Assembly: GCA_025526935.1 (NCBI GenBank)
Contig: JAHLKD010000031.1
Span: 248,001 to 312,000, forward strand
Direction of reading: 5' to 3'
DNA from: Cladochytrium replicatum
Taxonomy: Eukaryota; Chytridiomycota; Chytridiomycetes; Cladochytriales; Cladochytriaceae
Length of the DNA: 64,000 nt
The stretch's first letter is position 1; each line of letters starts with the position of its first letter. The translations under genes and the position numbers were made by a program. Below the pieces are notes generated by a model that did no database searches, was not told the origin of the DNA, and worked only from the letters and a program-made list of their open reading frames with translations. Below, in pieces: positions 1-12,284 of the stretch.

Positions 1-3000
1 TGGGCATTGCATTCACTTTGGCTGACAATCGAAAGTGCCGGACTTATGTACGGCCCGTTCGTTAACTCGACATTGTCGGTGGTTGCGAAGTTGTTTATGT
101 CAGAGAGTCATGAACCGACTGCACCACTTGCAAATGTTCCTGGTTCTGACAGTGAAGCTGGTGCGTATCCTATATTTGGACGAATCTTGCACGCTCTACT
201 TGGCGTGGTTGGGCCAGAGTTACAATCGTCGAGCAAAATGCGCGACTTATTCTTCAACCTCTACGAAGAACTCAAAAATGACACCGACCCGTTTGTTGTC
301 GTCGAAGCGATTCGTTGCATCCAGCATTTTATCTTGTTCGCTTCACAATACGTTGAGATATCCAGCATCATACCTTTCCTCCAGTTGCAGCTCCAGAACG
401 AGCATACCACCCAGATCGGATTGATAAGGAAGGCCGCCGTTACGTGTCTCTACCAGTTGGTTCAGCGAAGCCCGGAAGCAGTACTTGGTGCAGCGGTGAA
501 CAATCAGTTAGAAGAGCAGCTATTTTCACTGCTGGACACGGAGACAGATCCGGTTGTAAGAGATGAGATCCGAGATATTTTGGTCACACTAGAGAAGCAC
601 ACCGCGCCAGAGCACCCATCACGCTGGCTCGACCTATGCAAGGGAATCCTATCCAGGTCCGCCTCAAGGACAGTCGCACAATCTCAAACAACTGGTCAAT
701 CTCCGACCAAAGACGGACAGAACACAGAGGAAGACGAAGAAGCATTCGAGGTTGAAGGCGGCGAACCTGTCAAACCGGCAGCAGTGACTATTGCCGGATC
801 TACACCACAAGCATCAAGTGGCCCATCTACAACAACTGTTGTCAGCTTGATCGTCTCTTTAACTCCACGTTGGCGCACGCAGCTCTTTGCTTTGACGTGT
901 GTCAGGCAGATCTTGAATATTGTGGCTTCAACTTCACACGGTGAACATTTCGACTTAGCCGCTGCCAAAGCTGCCGTCAATGCTACTCCTGCAGGCGGAA
1001 ACGTCGACTTTTTGATCCTTCGCTTGCCAGATTTGATTCGTCTGGCATTTGGAGCAGCTACTTCAAACGTTAATGATTTGAGGTTGGAGGGATTGAACTT
1101 GCTGAAAGACATTCTCGACGTATGCATTTGTACCAGAGTTATGTTCGTCTCATTAATCGTTCATGTTTCCAGCGGTTTAGTGCCACAAAGGATCCTGACT
1201 ACGAAGGCCACGCGCTGCTGGAGCAATACCAAGTATATTTCAATGTAAGTCTTGGTTCATGAGCTAATCCAAGCTCTTTGTAGGCCCAAATTAGTGCTGC
1301 TCTCACTCCAGCCTTCGCCACCGAATCTCCGCCGGAGATAACGAGTGAAGCTTGTAGGGTTTGCGCGGTGTACATCGGAAGTGGAATCAATAAAGACTTG
1401 AGCACGTTGGGACGTGTTCTCAAATTTTTGTCAGTTCTACTCGACAACTGCAAAGGTAAACCTTCCATATCGTTGATGGAATAACAGTTGACTAATGTCT
1501 TAAACCACAGATGAGTCGAACACAAATAACGAAGAGACTCACATTCAAGTCATGCTCCGTCTGTCGGTTCTTCTTGCGTGGGCGGAACTTTGTATTGCAA
1601 GCACCAGACATCCTTTCTTGGAAGAAATTTTGAAACCGTGAGCGAATTTATCTAGAGATGAATCCGATTCTGAGTCTTTTGCTTAGTAATCTGGCAACAT
1701 TGGCGAGACTGTGGGTCTCGCTTCTGAATGATTATGCTAAGATGAGACTCGACTTTGAACTTGACACACTTCAGCTATATTCTGGAGTCAGCAGCTCGGC
1801 TTCAGGTGGTTCCACTCAGTTAGATTCATACATCAGTGCAACCCGAGAGGTTTTACTTCCTGTAAGTTCGTTGAATCCCATCGAGCACTAACATCTTTCT
1901 CATGACTCCCCGATTTCTTTTTCAGTATTACAATCAGACTTGGCTAGTTGTGATGCAGGCGTTGACAAGCTTGATAGATGTTCATGATAGTTTGGTCACA
2001 ACCATATTCCGGTTTGATTTAAACACTGACACTGAAGAGGAGGACCCAGGGGCGCTAGGCCGATCGTCTAAAGTCTTCAAAGTATTGCTGGGGATTTGTA
2101 TCGAGGCCATATCAAATTCCGGTCTTGGTGGGACATCTGTAATCGGCCCTAACGGAATCAGGAGGCCAAGCACGAATGTGAGTGCATCGCGTTCGGCCAA
2201 CGCCTCTGGTACAGCTGGATTTAGCTGGCGAGGAGACACCACGACTTTGGAAATATGTCTTGAGAGTATCAAAAAGTTGGTTCGCCCTCATGTCTTGGGC
2301 CAAGGTTTCATAGACAAGGTATAACCTTATTAAACGACAACGCTAATCAACGACAACGCTAATCAAGCTCATTTACTGTATTTTACCAGGCTGTATTCCT
2401 TGAGCTGATCCATGTTTTCGACCGAGTTATTCAAACGGAAGATGTTCCTATCCAAACCCTTGTGCTTCGTATCGTTAATCAACTGATTGTGGATTACAAA
2501 GACGATCTCGTGTCTTCTCACTATGACATTGAACCCAGCTCACCAGTGAACCCAGGGTAGGACAGCCATATATTGACGAAATGCTTTGCTTACTACGTAT
2601 TGAAGGTTTGCTAATGGTGTATCTGGAGATGCTGAAGCCATTTGGACGTCCATTAGCAATCAGCGACTTTATGTGACTATTCGACTTCTCTACAATGTGT
2701 CCACGTATCATATCCCCTCACTGTCGAATAATCCCACAGCAACTTGTAAGTGCCATTGGTTGGGTTTGCCCATATTCGTTTCTAAACATGTCAATAGTCA
2801 TGGCTTACCGTCCACAGACACCGGAGACTGCAGTACTTTTAGGTTTAGCTATTGAATCTCTCACCTCTATTATCCTACTTCCCAGTGTTTTGGAGTCACA
2901 TACTGCAGCATTGATTCCGCTTGCATTCTACATTTTCATAAGTGAGATCACAAAACATTGTCCTTATTTATTTTGACGACTCAAAACTTGACAGGCATCC

Positions 3001-4065
3001 TTGAGACAGAGAAGTTCAGCAACGATGTTTCGCCAAGAGTGATTATATGTTTGAAACGTTTGCTTGACCAACTTCAGTCAAACCCTTTGCTTTCGGTAAG
3101 CAAATCTGTTTACGCCCATGTATTGCAAGCGTCAGTTTGCTCTTTGTTGGAGGGCTTATCGCCGGAAAGGTAGTACTGCTAACGGTATTTTTGTGGATGA
3201 TACTGATGGAACATTCAGCGATGAGGTAGCGGAGGTCGATGCGATCTCCGAACAAGATCTGGCGTGGACCAAGAATACTCTCCTCTCAATTGTGTTGATA
3301 ACGGCCACTTGTCCTGCTCTCAGTCATAACCCCAGTAACCAGAGCAGTTTGATTGCAGCATTGCGCCGTTATATTCAATCCAAGCACACTCAGGTGAGCC
3401 AAACGCTTATTTCAAAGCGATGATGATGTAACTGCTTCGGTTCAGTTATCGCTCGCTGCGCTTCAATGCGTCCGAACGTTGCTTCCGATCACGGGTCGTT
3501 CCGAACCTGCCGTTGCGAATGTTGGTGCGACATATGCCGTTCAGTTGCTCCCAACCGTGGTCTTGCGCGTGCTAGAGCTGTCTGAGAAAATCAAGACCTC
3601 TTCCGGCCGTGTTGCTTCCGATCAGGTCCTTATAGCAGAAGAAGCATTGCGGGTGCTCTTACTGCTTTACACCACAGTTACCAAAGAAGAGAAAAGTATT
3701 ATTCAATTCCTTGGTGTTTATTTTATTTCTGATCATCCAGTGGTACAGAGCCCGCAATGCTTGCGATCATCATCCCGGCTTTCATATCCGTCCTTTTTGA
3801 AAAGCCAGTCGCAACTCTCCCGACCTCGACCCGCAACCTCCACACGCTTGCAACGCAGACCCTCCTACAACTTGCGTCAGCACAACCACTTTTGTTCAAG
3901 AAGAGCGTCGCGCATATATCCGGGGCAGCTCGAAATAAACTCGAGCAGTCGTTCAAGTCCCTAATTTCAGGAAACAGCGAAAGTTCCCAATTGAGTCACC
4001 ATAGTGCAGGTGCTGACACAATTACTGCTGCCCAACCAAAGATTACTCTGAAAAGTTTTTCTTGA
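1..4065 (+). CDS. HEATR5/Laa1-like HEAT-repeat protein, 3' part
   Basis: Carboxy-terminal 1141 residues of a large HEAT-repeat protein; the reading frame is open at base 1, so the gene starts outside the window. Thirteen exons can be read: 1-1119, 1173-1244, 1284-1455, 1511-1637, 1687-1861, 1926-2318, 2390-2556, 2606-2745, 2798-2941, 2995-3169, 3219-3393, 3446-3695, 3749-4065, all in phase. The opening WALHSLW and the later stretch EGHALLEQYQ followed by ALTPAFATESPPEITSEAC are characteristic of HEATR5A/B and yeast Laa1, as I know the family. Those proteins bind the AP-1 clathrin adaptor and act in trafficking between trans-Golgi and endosomes. A Ser/Gln/Glu-rich linker lies near residues 215-275 of the visible part. 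Introns are 39-71 bases. The call is firm; the 2941/2995 and 2745/2798 junctions are the least certain. Confidence 0.88.
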
Positions 4066-4212
4066 GAGTCTTTGCTCCTCCCTTTGTATGTTCACAATTA
4101 AAGCAATCATATTTTGTACCCAAACGCTGGTAATCATATGTATCCCGCCAGTTTCAATCCACCATCAGTTTTGGATCGTCAGTAGAAGTTTCGAACATTG
4201 ATCTTGAGACAA

Positions 4213-5097
4213 ATGGCTGCAGTTCCAGTGGCCGACGATTCCGTTGCCAACTATGGCTCTTTGGGGTGATAATGGCATTTGTCATTGTCACTCATTACAA
4301 CAAAGATGGAACGATTCAGGAGTTCACAAACATCATCTGGTACCACACCGAACAAAGTGAAGATAAAGGAAACAACTACGGTTAGCTGTTTGTAGAAAAC
4401 AGGCCAAACTGAATCTACTTAACTTTGATTCAGCGATCAGCGATGACGAGTTGGCAGTTTTGCAAAGGGAGACGATCTCAGGATCAGGAAAGTCTATGAT
4501 GCCGTTCACGACGAACGGAACTCGGTTTCAGGATTGCTCAATGACTATGCAGAAGCTGTTGCGGAAGACGAAAGCTTTGATGAGCTAAAGCAAGCGCGAA
4601 AGCTGACGGCGCGGGATAGCGCATCCGATGAGCTTGACAATGCTTCATAAGGCACTGATCAGTAACTTGAACGATGTTTCGGATACTTTGAATGGACAGT
4701 AGGCTTATCCAGAGGGACAAGGCACACATCGGATTTCCGTAGAGAAACATCTCAAACAGAGGAAGATAGAGTGGAGAACTTCAACGGAACCTTTGGTGAC
4801 GATGGGGAATCTATTGATCACCTTGATGCTAACGCGGGTGAGGAAGATGAAGAAGATGATAATGATGACGACGACGGCGACGTGGTTGAATGGGATGGGC
4901 AGCAAACAACGAAGATAATGGTGCAGTATCTTGAAGGAAATCTAAACATCGAAATCTCGTTCAATGACCTTCGTCAGCTCACCGAAGACCCTGATAGTAG
5001 ACTTATTGAAACCATGGAGGATAAGCTGTTGTCGAGGGCAAACATCACAATGGGATGCCCATCCCAAGCTAATCATTTTTTGGAAGCGGTGGTGTGA
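4213..5097 (+). pseudogene. Unrecognised, probably decayed coding stretch
   Basis: Several short open segments with protein-like composition lie here but do not join into one frame. One at about 4271-4380 starts MAFVIVTHYNKDG. A second at about 4470-4650 is acidic and ends with a stop at 4648. A third at 4771-5097 has an Asp/Glu run followed by a normal-looking domain. I could not find splice sites linking them, and in-frame stops separate them. It could be a decayed gene, or a real gene whose small exons I failed to see. I do not recognise the family. Confidence 0.25.
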
Positions 5098-5208
5098 TCA
5101 TTAGTGTGATCATTGATTGTATTATCATGTTAAAGTTCAAGTGGAATTACGCTCCAGCAAAGGTGGACATTCCCTCTAAGTTCTGGTTCGTCCCTTAACC
5201 AAGTGGCT

Positions 5209-6221
5209 TCACGCAGCTATAGATTGACTCGAATCGTCAGGTAATGTGATCGCCGAATCTTTCCGCTCTGCTTGCTTCGCCGAAAATGGATCATCGTTAC
5301 ATTTTTCGATAAATGTTTCAGCCTGAGCGCTTTGTGATTGCTGATCTTCAGAAAGATCGACCGTCGATATCGGTTGATCGCTTCTGAGTTGATCCAGTTC
5401 AAGTGTCGCTAGGGTCGAGCAGTTGGAAATCGAATCGCTTTTACAGCGATCATTCTCTCCGGATTGACCTCCTACGTCAGAGGCAAAGCGTAATAGCGCT
5501 CTTCCCCGTCGTTCACTCTCAGCGACAGTTCGGGCAGCAGAGATAATATTTGCGCGGTCAAAGGGTCGTGCAAATTGAGGAGTTGCAAGTATTTTTCTGT
5601 GCACCACTGGAGCGGTAATGCCAGGTGTTGCATTGTGGATTCGAAATGCGGGGGTCGAGCGGACTCTGTTGATCGTCCGAGGAGTCTTTGGCTGACGGGG
5701 GGTTTCACACCGGGGTTTCCCGGTGAGAGCACTGACTTCTTCTCTTAGGTTGAAGTTTTCATCTTCCAAATCCCCAACCAAATCTTCAAGGCTGTTTTTT
5801 TCAATTTCACTGAGTTCTAGCTCATCACTTAGTGAGCGGATTCGGGTCTGGAAATGTTCTTGAGACAAAACTGATGAGCCAGGCAAAGAAACCCTACCTC
5901 GTAGATTTCCAAGGTTTTTTGGTGCTCCATCTCCATGAAGCGGATTAGCTTCGCATCCGCTTCAATCCGGTGCCGATATGCATTTAGACGTCGGTCCACA
6001 TCCACAGTGGTGGTGGATGACCATGACACGAAGGCTTGATTAAGAGACTGCCGGAGTGCATCGCTGTTCCGGAACTCTGGTGAGGTGTTTGGTTTTACGA
6101 ATGAATCTTGAAAGATCTGTGAACACTTCAAGACCTGGGAAGATGATTGATTGTCGCAGGGATTGAGAAGCGAGTCTCTGTTTGGTTCAGCAGCAGGGGC
6201 TATCGGGGAAGCGGAATCCAT
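5209..6221 (-). CDS. Coiled-coil protein of unknown function
   Basis: Two exons, 6221-5898 and 5847-5209, joined over a 50-base intron with GTAGGG donor and CAG acceptor, give 320 residues with phase kept. The amino end is Ser/Pro/Asn-rich. Residues about 80-170 are rich in Glu, Leu, Arg and Asp and look like a coiled coil running across the splice junction (TRIRSLSDELELSE). The rest is basic and Ser/Thr/Pro-rich, so probably disordered. There is no signal peptide or membrane segment. It is transcribed away from the Thr-rich gene at 6566 with 344 bases between starts. I do not recognise a family. Confidence 0.65.
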
Positions 6222-6496
6222 GCCAATGGCGCGGGGTTGCCTTTTCGGGAGATATTACATTGGAATGTATTTTGGAAAAATAGTCGGTGTGGTTTGTCTG
6301 TGAGATGTGAACGGAGTAGTCCCATCATTCCGAATTGTGCACTATTCAGTACTATTATGGAAGAGGTGGTCTTTTGTGCCCTGATCAGATAATCACCAGA
6401 TTGCGGGTTGGCATCCTCTTTGCCATCATTGGTGACATGCAAATTTGCAATTCGCTTTCTGGTTGGTGGCAACTTGAAAAAGAAAAAATTGCAAGT

Positions 6497-6504
6497 TATA
6501 AAGG
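6497..6504 (+). promoter_or_regulatory. Candidate TATA element
   Basis: TATAAAGG lies 69 bases before the ATG of the Thr-rich secreted protein, inside the 344-base spacer shared with the divergent coiled-coil gene. The position suits a TATA box for a strongly or conditionally expressed surface protein. This is motif matching only. Confidence 0.3.
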
Positions 6505-6565
6505 AGTGGATTGCCTTCCGCACCTTCTGAGACACTCCATAGACTTGGCTAAAGCTTAGAAACTG

Positions 6566-9500
6566 ATGCTTAGCTCTACGTTACTAGCACTGGCTTCGGC
6601 CCTCGCCCTATTCTCGTCATCTGCTTCTGCTGGAGGCGGCTCTGAAAGTGCGAAGATCCCAACTTATCCCTTGGCTGCCCTACTAACTTCAGTTTTCAAG
6701 CATGCTTTGGAAACGCTGATAACGCTCTTTACTTCAACGGCTTGTTCGAAACTTTCTTCACAAGTGGGAACAGTGACCTGCAAGGTCGCTTGGGTGCGGG
6801 CAACAGAATTGAAATCAGTGGCGGTTATTCTGTCGGGGAGGACATTTACAGCCCCGACATTGTCTGCAGCTGGGTAATGGCGTTCAAGTCTGGTATCGAG
6901 AAATACTCTGTGATTTCAGGTGGTTCTGTTAAGTTCCTTGGATCCGGTGGCAGCATCAAGAACGGGTACGAGTGTTGACTATTCATGTTTCGCCAACTTA
7001 TACTGACGGACACTTTTCAGTGGTGTTGCATACGGAACGAATGTTAATCTGAATGATGCGATCACACAGCAGTTCAAAAATGACCTTTGTCGCTCAGACA
7101 AAACCACTTCCTTACTCGACTTCACAACCGAGATTGCCAACCTCCAAGACCTGACGGATGGTTTGTTGGCGCTGTCCAACACCGGCAGAGTTGAAACAAC
7201 CGGCAACACTGTCCTTCGATTTGGCGGATCCTCAGGTGTCGAAGTATTTTCGCTCACGCCTAGCCAGGTGTCCAGCATTGCCGGCTTGTCATTCGCTGGA
7301 ACTCCTAGCTCCAGCCTCAGTGCCATTGTCATCAACGTCAACTCCAACTCCAAAACGGGGGTGACTTTGCAGAATTTCGGCATGTCCGATCTCGGGCGTT
7401 ACCGAAGGAAGGTCATTTGGAACTTTGGGCCCAAAATCAACTCCCTTACTATTCAAAGCATCTCAGTGGAGGGAATGATTCTTGCTCCATACACACCAAT
7501 CGGTAAGTCTGAGGGTATACACATCGTTCCACATTTGCTAATTGTCAAATCAATTCAGTTGGTAACAATGGAAACATCAACGGTAACATGTATGGAAAGT
7601 CATTCGACGGAACTCTGGAGTTCCACAATACCGGTTTTGATGGTAAGACCTTTCTCGAGTGCGATTACGCGAATCGTTACTTATACAAACGTTAAGGTTG
7701 TTTGAGTCCGCCAAAGACTACCACGACTACCAAGACCACAACAACAACTAAGACCACCACAACCACAACCACCACAACGACCAAAACAACTACCATCACC
7801 ACGCAGCCAACCACAAAAACAACGACCACCTCTCCCACAACCACTACCACCACAACAACGACCAAAACAACTACCATCACCACTCAGCCAACCACAAAAA
7901 CAACAACCACCTCTCCCACAACTACCACAAAGTCTCCCGCAACCACTACCACCACCACTACTACCACCACCACTACTACCACCACCACCACGACCACAAC
8001 GTCTCCTGCCACCACTACTACCACGACGTCACCAACAACCACGACTACCACGACGTCACCAACAACCACGACTACCACGACGTCACCAACAACCACGACT
8101 ACCACAACTGAAACGACAACCACCACTACAACGACAACCAAACCTACAGAAGAGCCGACCACAACGACAACAACCACAACTACAGAAGAGCCGACCACAA
8201 CGACAACAACCACAACTACAGAAGAGCCGACCACAACGACAACAACCACAACTACAGAAGAACCGACCACAACAACAACAACCACAACTACAACTACGGA
8301 AGAGCCGACCACTACTTCCACTACAACAACCACGACTGATGAGCCAACCACAACCACCACCACGACAACCACAACAAGCGAAACAACAACCACAAGCACG
8401 GAAGAGCCGACCACAACTACCACCACCACTACGACAACCACAAAGGATGAGCCTACCACAACCACTACCACCACCAGTTCAACAACTGAGGCGACGACCA
8501 CAACCACCGATGAGCCAACCACCACTACGACTACTACTACCGACGATGCGAGCACAACAACGTCAACTACAACCTCCGAGGCCACAACTACCACCCCGGA
8601 GTTAACCACGACAACAACTAGCACCACAGAAGATGTGACGACAACCACCACAAGTACGACGACCACGGAAGATGTGACGACAACCACCACAAGTACGACG
8701 ACCACATCCACGGAGTCCATGGAGTCGAGCACAACTAGTGAGGTTACCACGACTTCCACGGAAGTTGTGACGTCTACCCCGGTTGTAAGTTCTACGACTA
8801 CGACTACCACCACTACGACGGAGTCTCCTACTACAACCACCTCAGCGGAAGTGACCAGCACAACAATCACCGCTGAGTCCACCACGACCACGACGACCTC
8901 AGAGGAAGCGACTACTACCACAACCACCACGACGACCACCGAGGAGACCACCACCACCACTACGACATCTGAGGAAGCAACCACTACCCCGACTGTAACC
9001 ACTACGGCTGCTACCACGACCGAGGAGGCTACTAGATCGACGACAACCTCAGACACTACTGCGACGACGACAACGACCGAGGAAGGGACTACGTCAACCA
9101 CCACTTCGGACGTGATCACTCCCAGCGTCACCACGGATGAGCCTACCACTACTACCACGACTATAACAACTACCGACGAAGCTACCACGACCACAACCAC
9201 AACTGACGAGGCCACCACAACAACGACCACCACTATCACGGATGAGACTACCACGACTACATCGTCCACGGAGATTTTCACTACACCGACATCAGCCGCA
9301 ACTGAAGTTGAGACCACTTCGTCCACAACGGACGTCGTAAACACTACTTCTGCTTCGGTAGATGGTGGTGCATCGTCTTCTACTCCTGCAGTTTCTTCCG
9401 CTTCTAGTACCAGTGATTCGCCTTCTTCTACCACTGACGTCGTGAACACAACCTCCGCTTCTGTCGATGGTGGTGCATCATCCACCACTCCGGGCGTAAC

Positions 9501-10005
9501 CACCGCACCTGACGCTGGCTCTTCCACTACCCCGTGCACCACTACGACCACGACCTCCCAGTCGATCGAAACCTCGTCTCCTGGATCAACTCCCGCTGTG
9601 ACCACTGCCACCTCTGCACCAGGAGGTTCCGCTACGACATCTGGCACAGTCGAAGGCGGTGCATCTTCGCTGTCCTCGTACACAACCCCAACGGTTGTTC
9701 CTACCACGACGACTCCGTGCACAACTTCAACCACAACGTCTCCCTCTGTCGAAGGCGGCGCGTCTTCCTCGACTCCTTACTCTACCCCCACCGTCGGTGC
9801 TACCACTACATCTCCCGCCGTCGATGGTGGTGTATCGACCTCGGGTCCCCCCTCCACTCCGACTATCCCGACGTCGCCTACCACCCCGTGCACCACCACA
9901 TCGGCTGGGACTCCGACGATTGGCGGAGAGGTTTCCCCTACACCATCCAAGCGTCCCACTTGCCGTCCTCGTCCTACCGGTCACTACCGTCGCGAACGTC
10001 TTTAA
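6566..10005 (+). CDS. Secreted choice-of-anchor-A protein with long Thr-rich mucin tail
   Basis: Five exons (6566-6647, 6701-6965, 7021-7502, 7559-7642, 7697-10005) encode about 1073 residues. Residues 1-22 form a signal peptide (MLSSTLLALASALALF...). The next 290 residues match the choice-of-anchor A fold: FNGLFETFFTSGNSDLQGRL near the start and GNINGNMYGKSFDGTLEFHN near the end, closing on GFDGCL. Exon 5 is almost wholly a tail dominated by Thr codons ACC/ACA/ACG/ACT with short Glu-Glu-Pro, Ser-Pro and Asp-Glu-Pro breaks, then VDGGASS-type repeats and a basic end. Such tails are heavily O-glycosylated stalks in known mucins; a cell-wall or adhesive role is inference. I see no GPI signal or transmembrane helix at the carboxyl end. 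A poly(A)-type AATAAA is at 10235-10240. Confidence 0.85.
7705..9330 (+). repeat. Thr-codon low-complexity tract (mucin minisatellite)
   Basis: About 1.6 kb of ACN codons with imperfect internal repeats. Examples are three copies of a TSPTTTTT-coding unit near 8020-8105 and four of a unit coding EEPTTTTTT between 8146 and 8300. Codon choice varies between ACC, ACA, ACG and ACT, so the amino-acid repeat is kept more strictly than the DNA. It is prone to length change by slippage or unequal exchange. Confidence 0.85.
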
Positions 10006-10504
10006 GCACATACGATACGATTCTCCAATTCCAAGGAATAGAGGTTTTGGATCTTTTGGCCCCTGCAATCGGATTTCTTTTTTTGTGTTTTTGTTGAAGA
10101 TTGCGTGACTGCATCTACACCATACTGCGTCTTGTATTGCTCTGCTGTTTTTTTCTTTTTGGTGTGTTATTTTGACTGCAGTATGAAATGTTCCTTTTCG
10201 TTTGTGTGTGTGTAAATTTTGTGCTTAGAAACTAAATAAAGGTTTATTCGTTTGCAGCGTAGCTATTGTACGATTCAACATAGTTGACACCTTCTATGCA
10301 ATTCTGTAGGATAATAGCTCTTGTTTATTATGCAATACTGAGAGTACGACGTACAAACATGCATAGAACAATGCTGTTAACGAGCAATAGCTTCTGGTGT
10401 GGATGTTGTCGACATGCCTAAGCCTCTAAGGACTTGACCGACACTTCCTTACAGAATCTTCGCATTCAGGCCAAAAAAAATAAGAAATATGGGAGACAGG
10501 GTCC
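10006..10504. other. Gene-free spacer
   Basis: This is the 3' flank of the Thr-rich gene. It is T-rich and carries the AATAAA at 10235. I see no open frame of interest, no tRNA-like fold and no repeat. Confidence 0.5.
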
Positions 10505-10768
10505 ATGGGAAAGTGGGTGCAGCGAGCACATTTTACGCATTCTTTAATAGCAAAGGGTAGAGGTCGCCAATTGGCTGGTGCTGCTAAAGTTCATGTCCAG
10601 ACTGGGAGCAAGCTAGACGACATTGTGCGGTGGTGGAAGGCGAGCGGGCTCGAGCTGAAATGGACTCAGATTCAGATGAGCACTTTGTTCTTCCCGTGTG
10701 CTCATCTGAATCTGGATAATTTCCAATACGAATCCACTCTCCTTTCACCACAGCAAGTAATGATCTAG
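10505..10768 (+). pseudogene. Remnant of the Trp-rich ankyrin-like repeat family
   Basis: A short open frame of 87 residues. Its middle, IVRWWKASGLELKWT, is nearly the same as motifs in the 633-residue repeat protein at 31845 (for example WWKRSGLELKWS). Only one repeat is recognisable and the frame then runs into an inverted repeat, so I read it as the relic of a second family member rather than a working gene. No F-box-like start or acidic tail is present. Confidence 0.55.
10667..10714. repeat. 17-bp perfect inverted repeat with 14-base loop
   Basis: The arms at 10667-10683 and 10698-10714 are exact reverse complements and enclose 14 bases. The structure begins right where the Trp-rich repeat similarity ends. 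It may be the scar of a small inverted duplication or of an excised element. Confidence 0.8.
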
Positions 10769-11215
10769 CATTCAGCTTCACGTTGTAAGCCAGTTTGCTT
10801 CGGTACATTGAGGAAGAACGAAGGGGTGAGTTTTGAGATCGGGGGTTGGAAGGTTGGGGACATTTCCCAGCTTTTAAAGGATACCGGGGAGGCGTTTCGG
10901 AACGCGTTGCCACGCCACATTAGCACATCAGCCACGAGTCGAGAACATGCTGATTGATTTGGAAATAACAATAAAATGGAGCGTAGGAAAGAAATTTGGA
11001 ACTCAAAAAATGAAAATAAGAAATCTCACTGCCATTGTCAGCGATACGCAACCAAAGAAGTAACTGAAAAACGTTGGAATAAAACTAAAAACTTTGAAGT
11101 TATGAGAAAGAAGGAAGAGATGGGGCAGAAAAACAAGTTAAACTTCAATGTTATGCATGGTGAACTGATCGTAGGAGTTCCTATCAAGAATGTCAAAAGG
11201 GTGTCAAAACCCGAA

Positions 11216-12284
11216 TTATAACTTCACAGACCGTCTGTAGCCGTCGTCAACCTCCATGCCTCCATCTTCCACGTAGTCAACCTCGTCAATCCCGATCTGA
11301 ACCGGCGACATGAAGCTGGAACCACATGTAAGCAAACGCACATCACGTAAATTGGTTGAACGACTTACTTCACAGCTCTGCACGTAAGGAGCAGTACACG
11401 CTTCAATTTGCGATTGAAAAACAAAAAGTAGAATGACCACCTGGAAAATCATGGGTAAGAAAACAATCAAATATGAAAGTGGTCGTACTTACAGGTTTCC
11501 TTCATCCGCGTCTGGTTCGCTATCACGATCAGGTTGGAACTGATAAATCTCGCATTCATCGCACTTCACAACCTCATCGACCGTCTCCCATATCTTCCCG
11601 CCTGCGTTCTTCGCAAAGCTATCGTCGCCAAGATTGAACAGCGCCGTGTTCACATAATTTGCCGCCATCCCAATTCCAGGAATTCGGTGGAAGTATTCGG
11701 GTTTGACATCACTGTCGGGTTAAAGGTGTGAACCCAAAATCCAGACAATGCAATGTAAACATACCTGAAATCATAGTCCGGGTAGGCTGCGTTAAGCGTG
11801 GCAAGAAGGTAGAACATGGTTTTTCTCGAGGTCGATTGTGATAGTGGACCGAAAGGTGACGAAGGTGACAGTGCCATCTCAGGTGATGTGCCCAAAGATG
11901 TGCTAAGCTCCCCTTCGACTTCAAGGTACTTGGTTTCCAGATGATTCCGAAGTTTCCTGTCGTCACCAGAGTTTTTGCCTACATGTCAAAAGCAGTAAAA
12001 GCGAATGAGCTTCAATAATTATCATCAGGTCTGAAACTCATAAGTGACCCGCGGAGGGAAAATTTCCAATTTGAACCGCAAAAATCACCGATATCTTTGA
12101 CCCAGCGACGACACAAGTGGATGGTGTATGTTTGCTGTGTTTTCAAAAGCAATTTGGGGAGTGTTTGCAAAGAGAACTCACATGAGTAAGCCTCCAATCT
12201 TCCAAAGAGACGGAACTCCCCCATATCGACGCAGGCAAGAGCCTGATTTAGTTCTTCAATAGTAGAGTACTCAAGGTATTTCAT
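11216..12284 (-). CDS. MAF1: Maf1, repressor of RNA polymerase III
   Basis: Five exons on the minus strand (12284-12182, 11978-11765, 11711-11493, 11440-11369, 11315-11216) give 235 residues in phase. The start MKYLEYSTIEELNQAL then FGRLEAYSC is the Maf1 A box; SRKTMFYLLATLNAAYPDYDF and SFYFLFFNRKLKRVLLLTCRA are the B and C boxes. Maf1 shuts down Pol III transcription of tRNA and 5S genes when nutrients or TOR signalling fall; it is phosphorylated and nuclear-excluded in good conditions (family knowledge). The Ser/Pro-rich stretch between the A and B boxes is where phosphosites lie in homologues. Intron 1 (203 bases) is much longer than the others (49-53). Length is short but normal for compact fungal Maf1. 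Confidence 0.93.

Noticed and set aside
7705-9330. Regular repeats that could look like a CRISPR or satellite array
   Set aside because: The repeats are in frame with an exon and vary at third codon positions; there are no constant repeats with unique spacers.
7884-9734. 616-codon minus-strand open frame made almost only of Val
   Set aside because: It is the antisense of Thr codons (ACN read backwards gives NGT, in this frame GTN); the plus strand has the signal peptide, introns and CAA domain.
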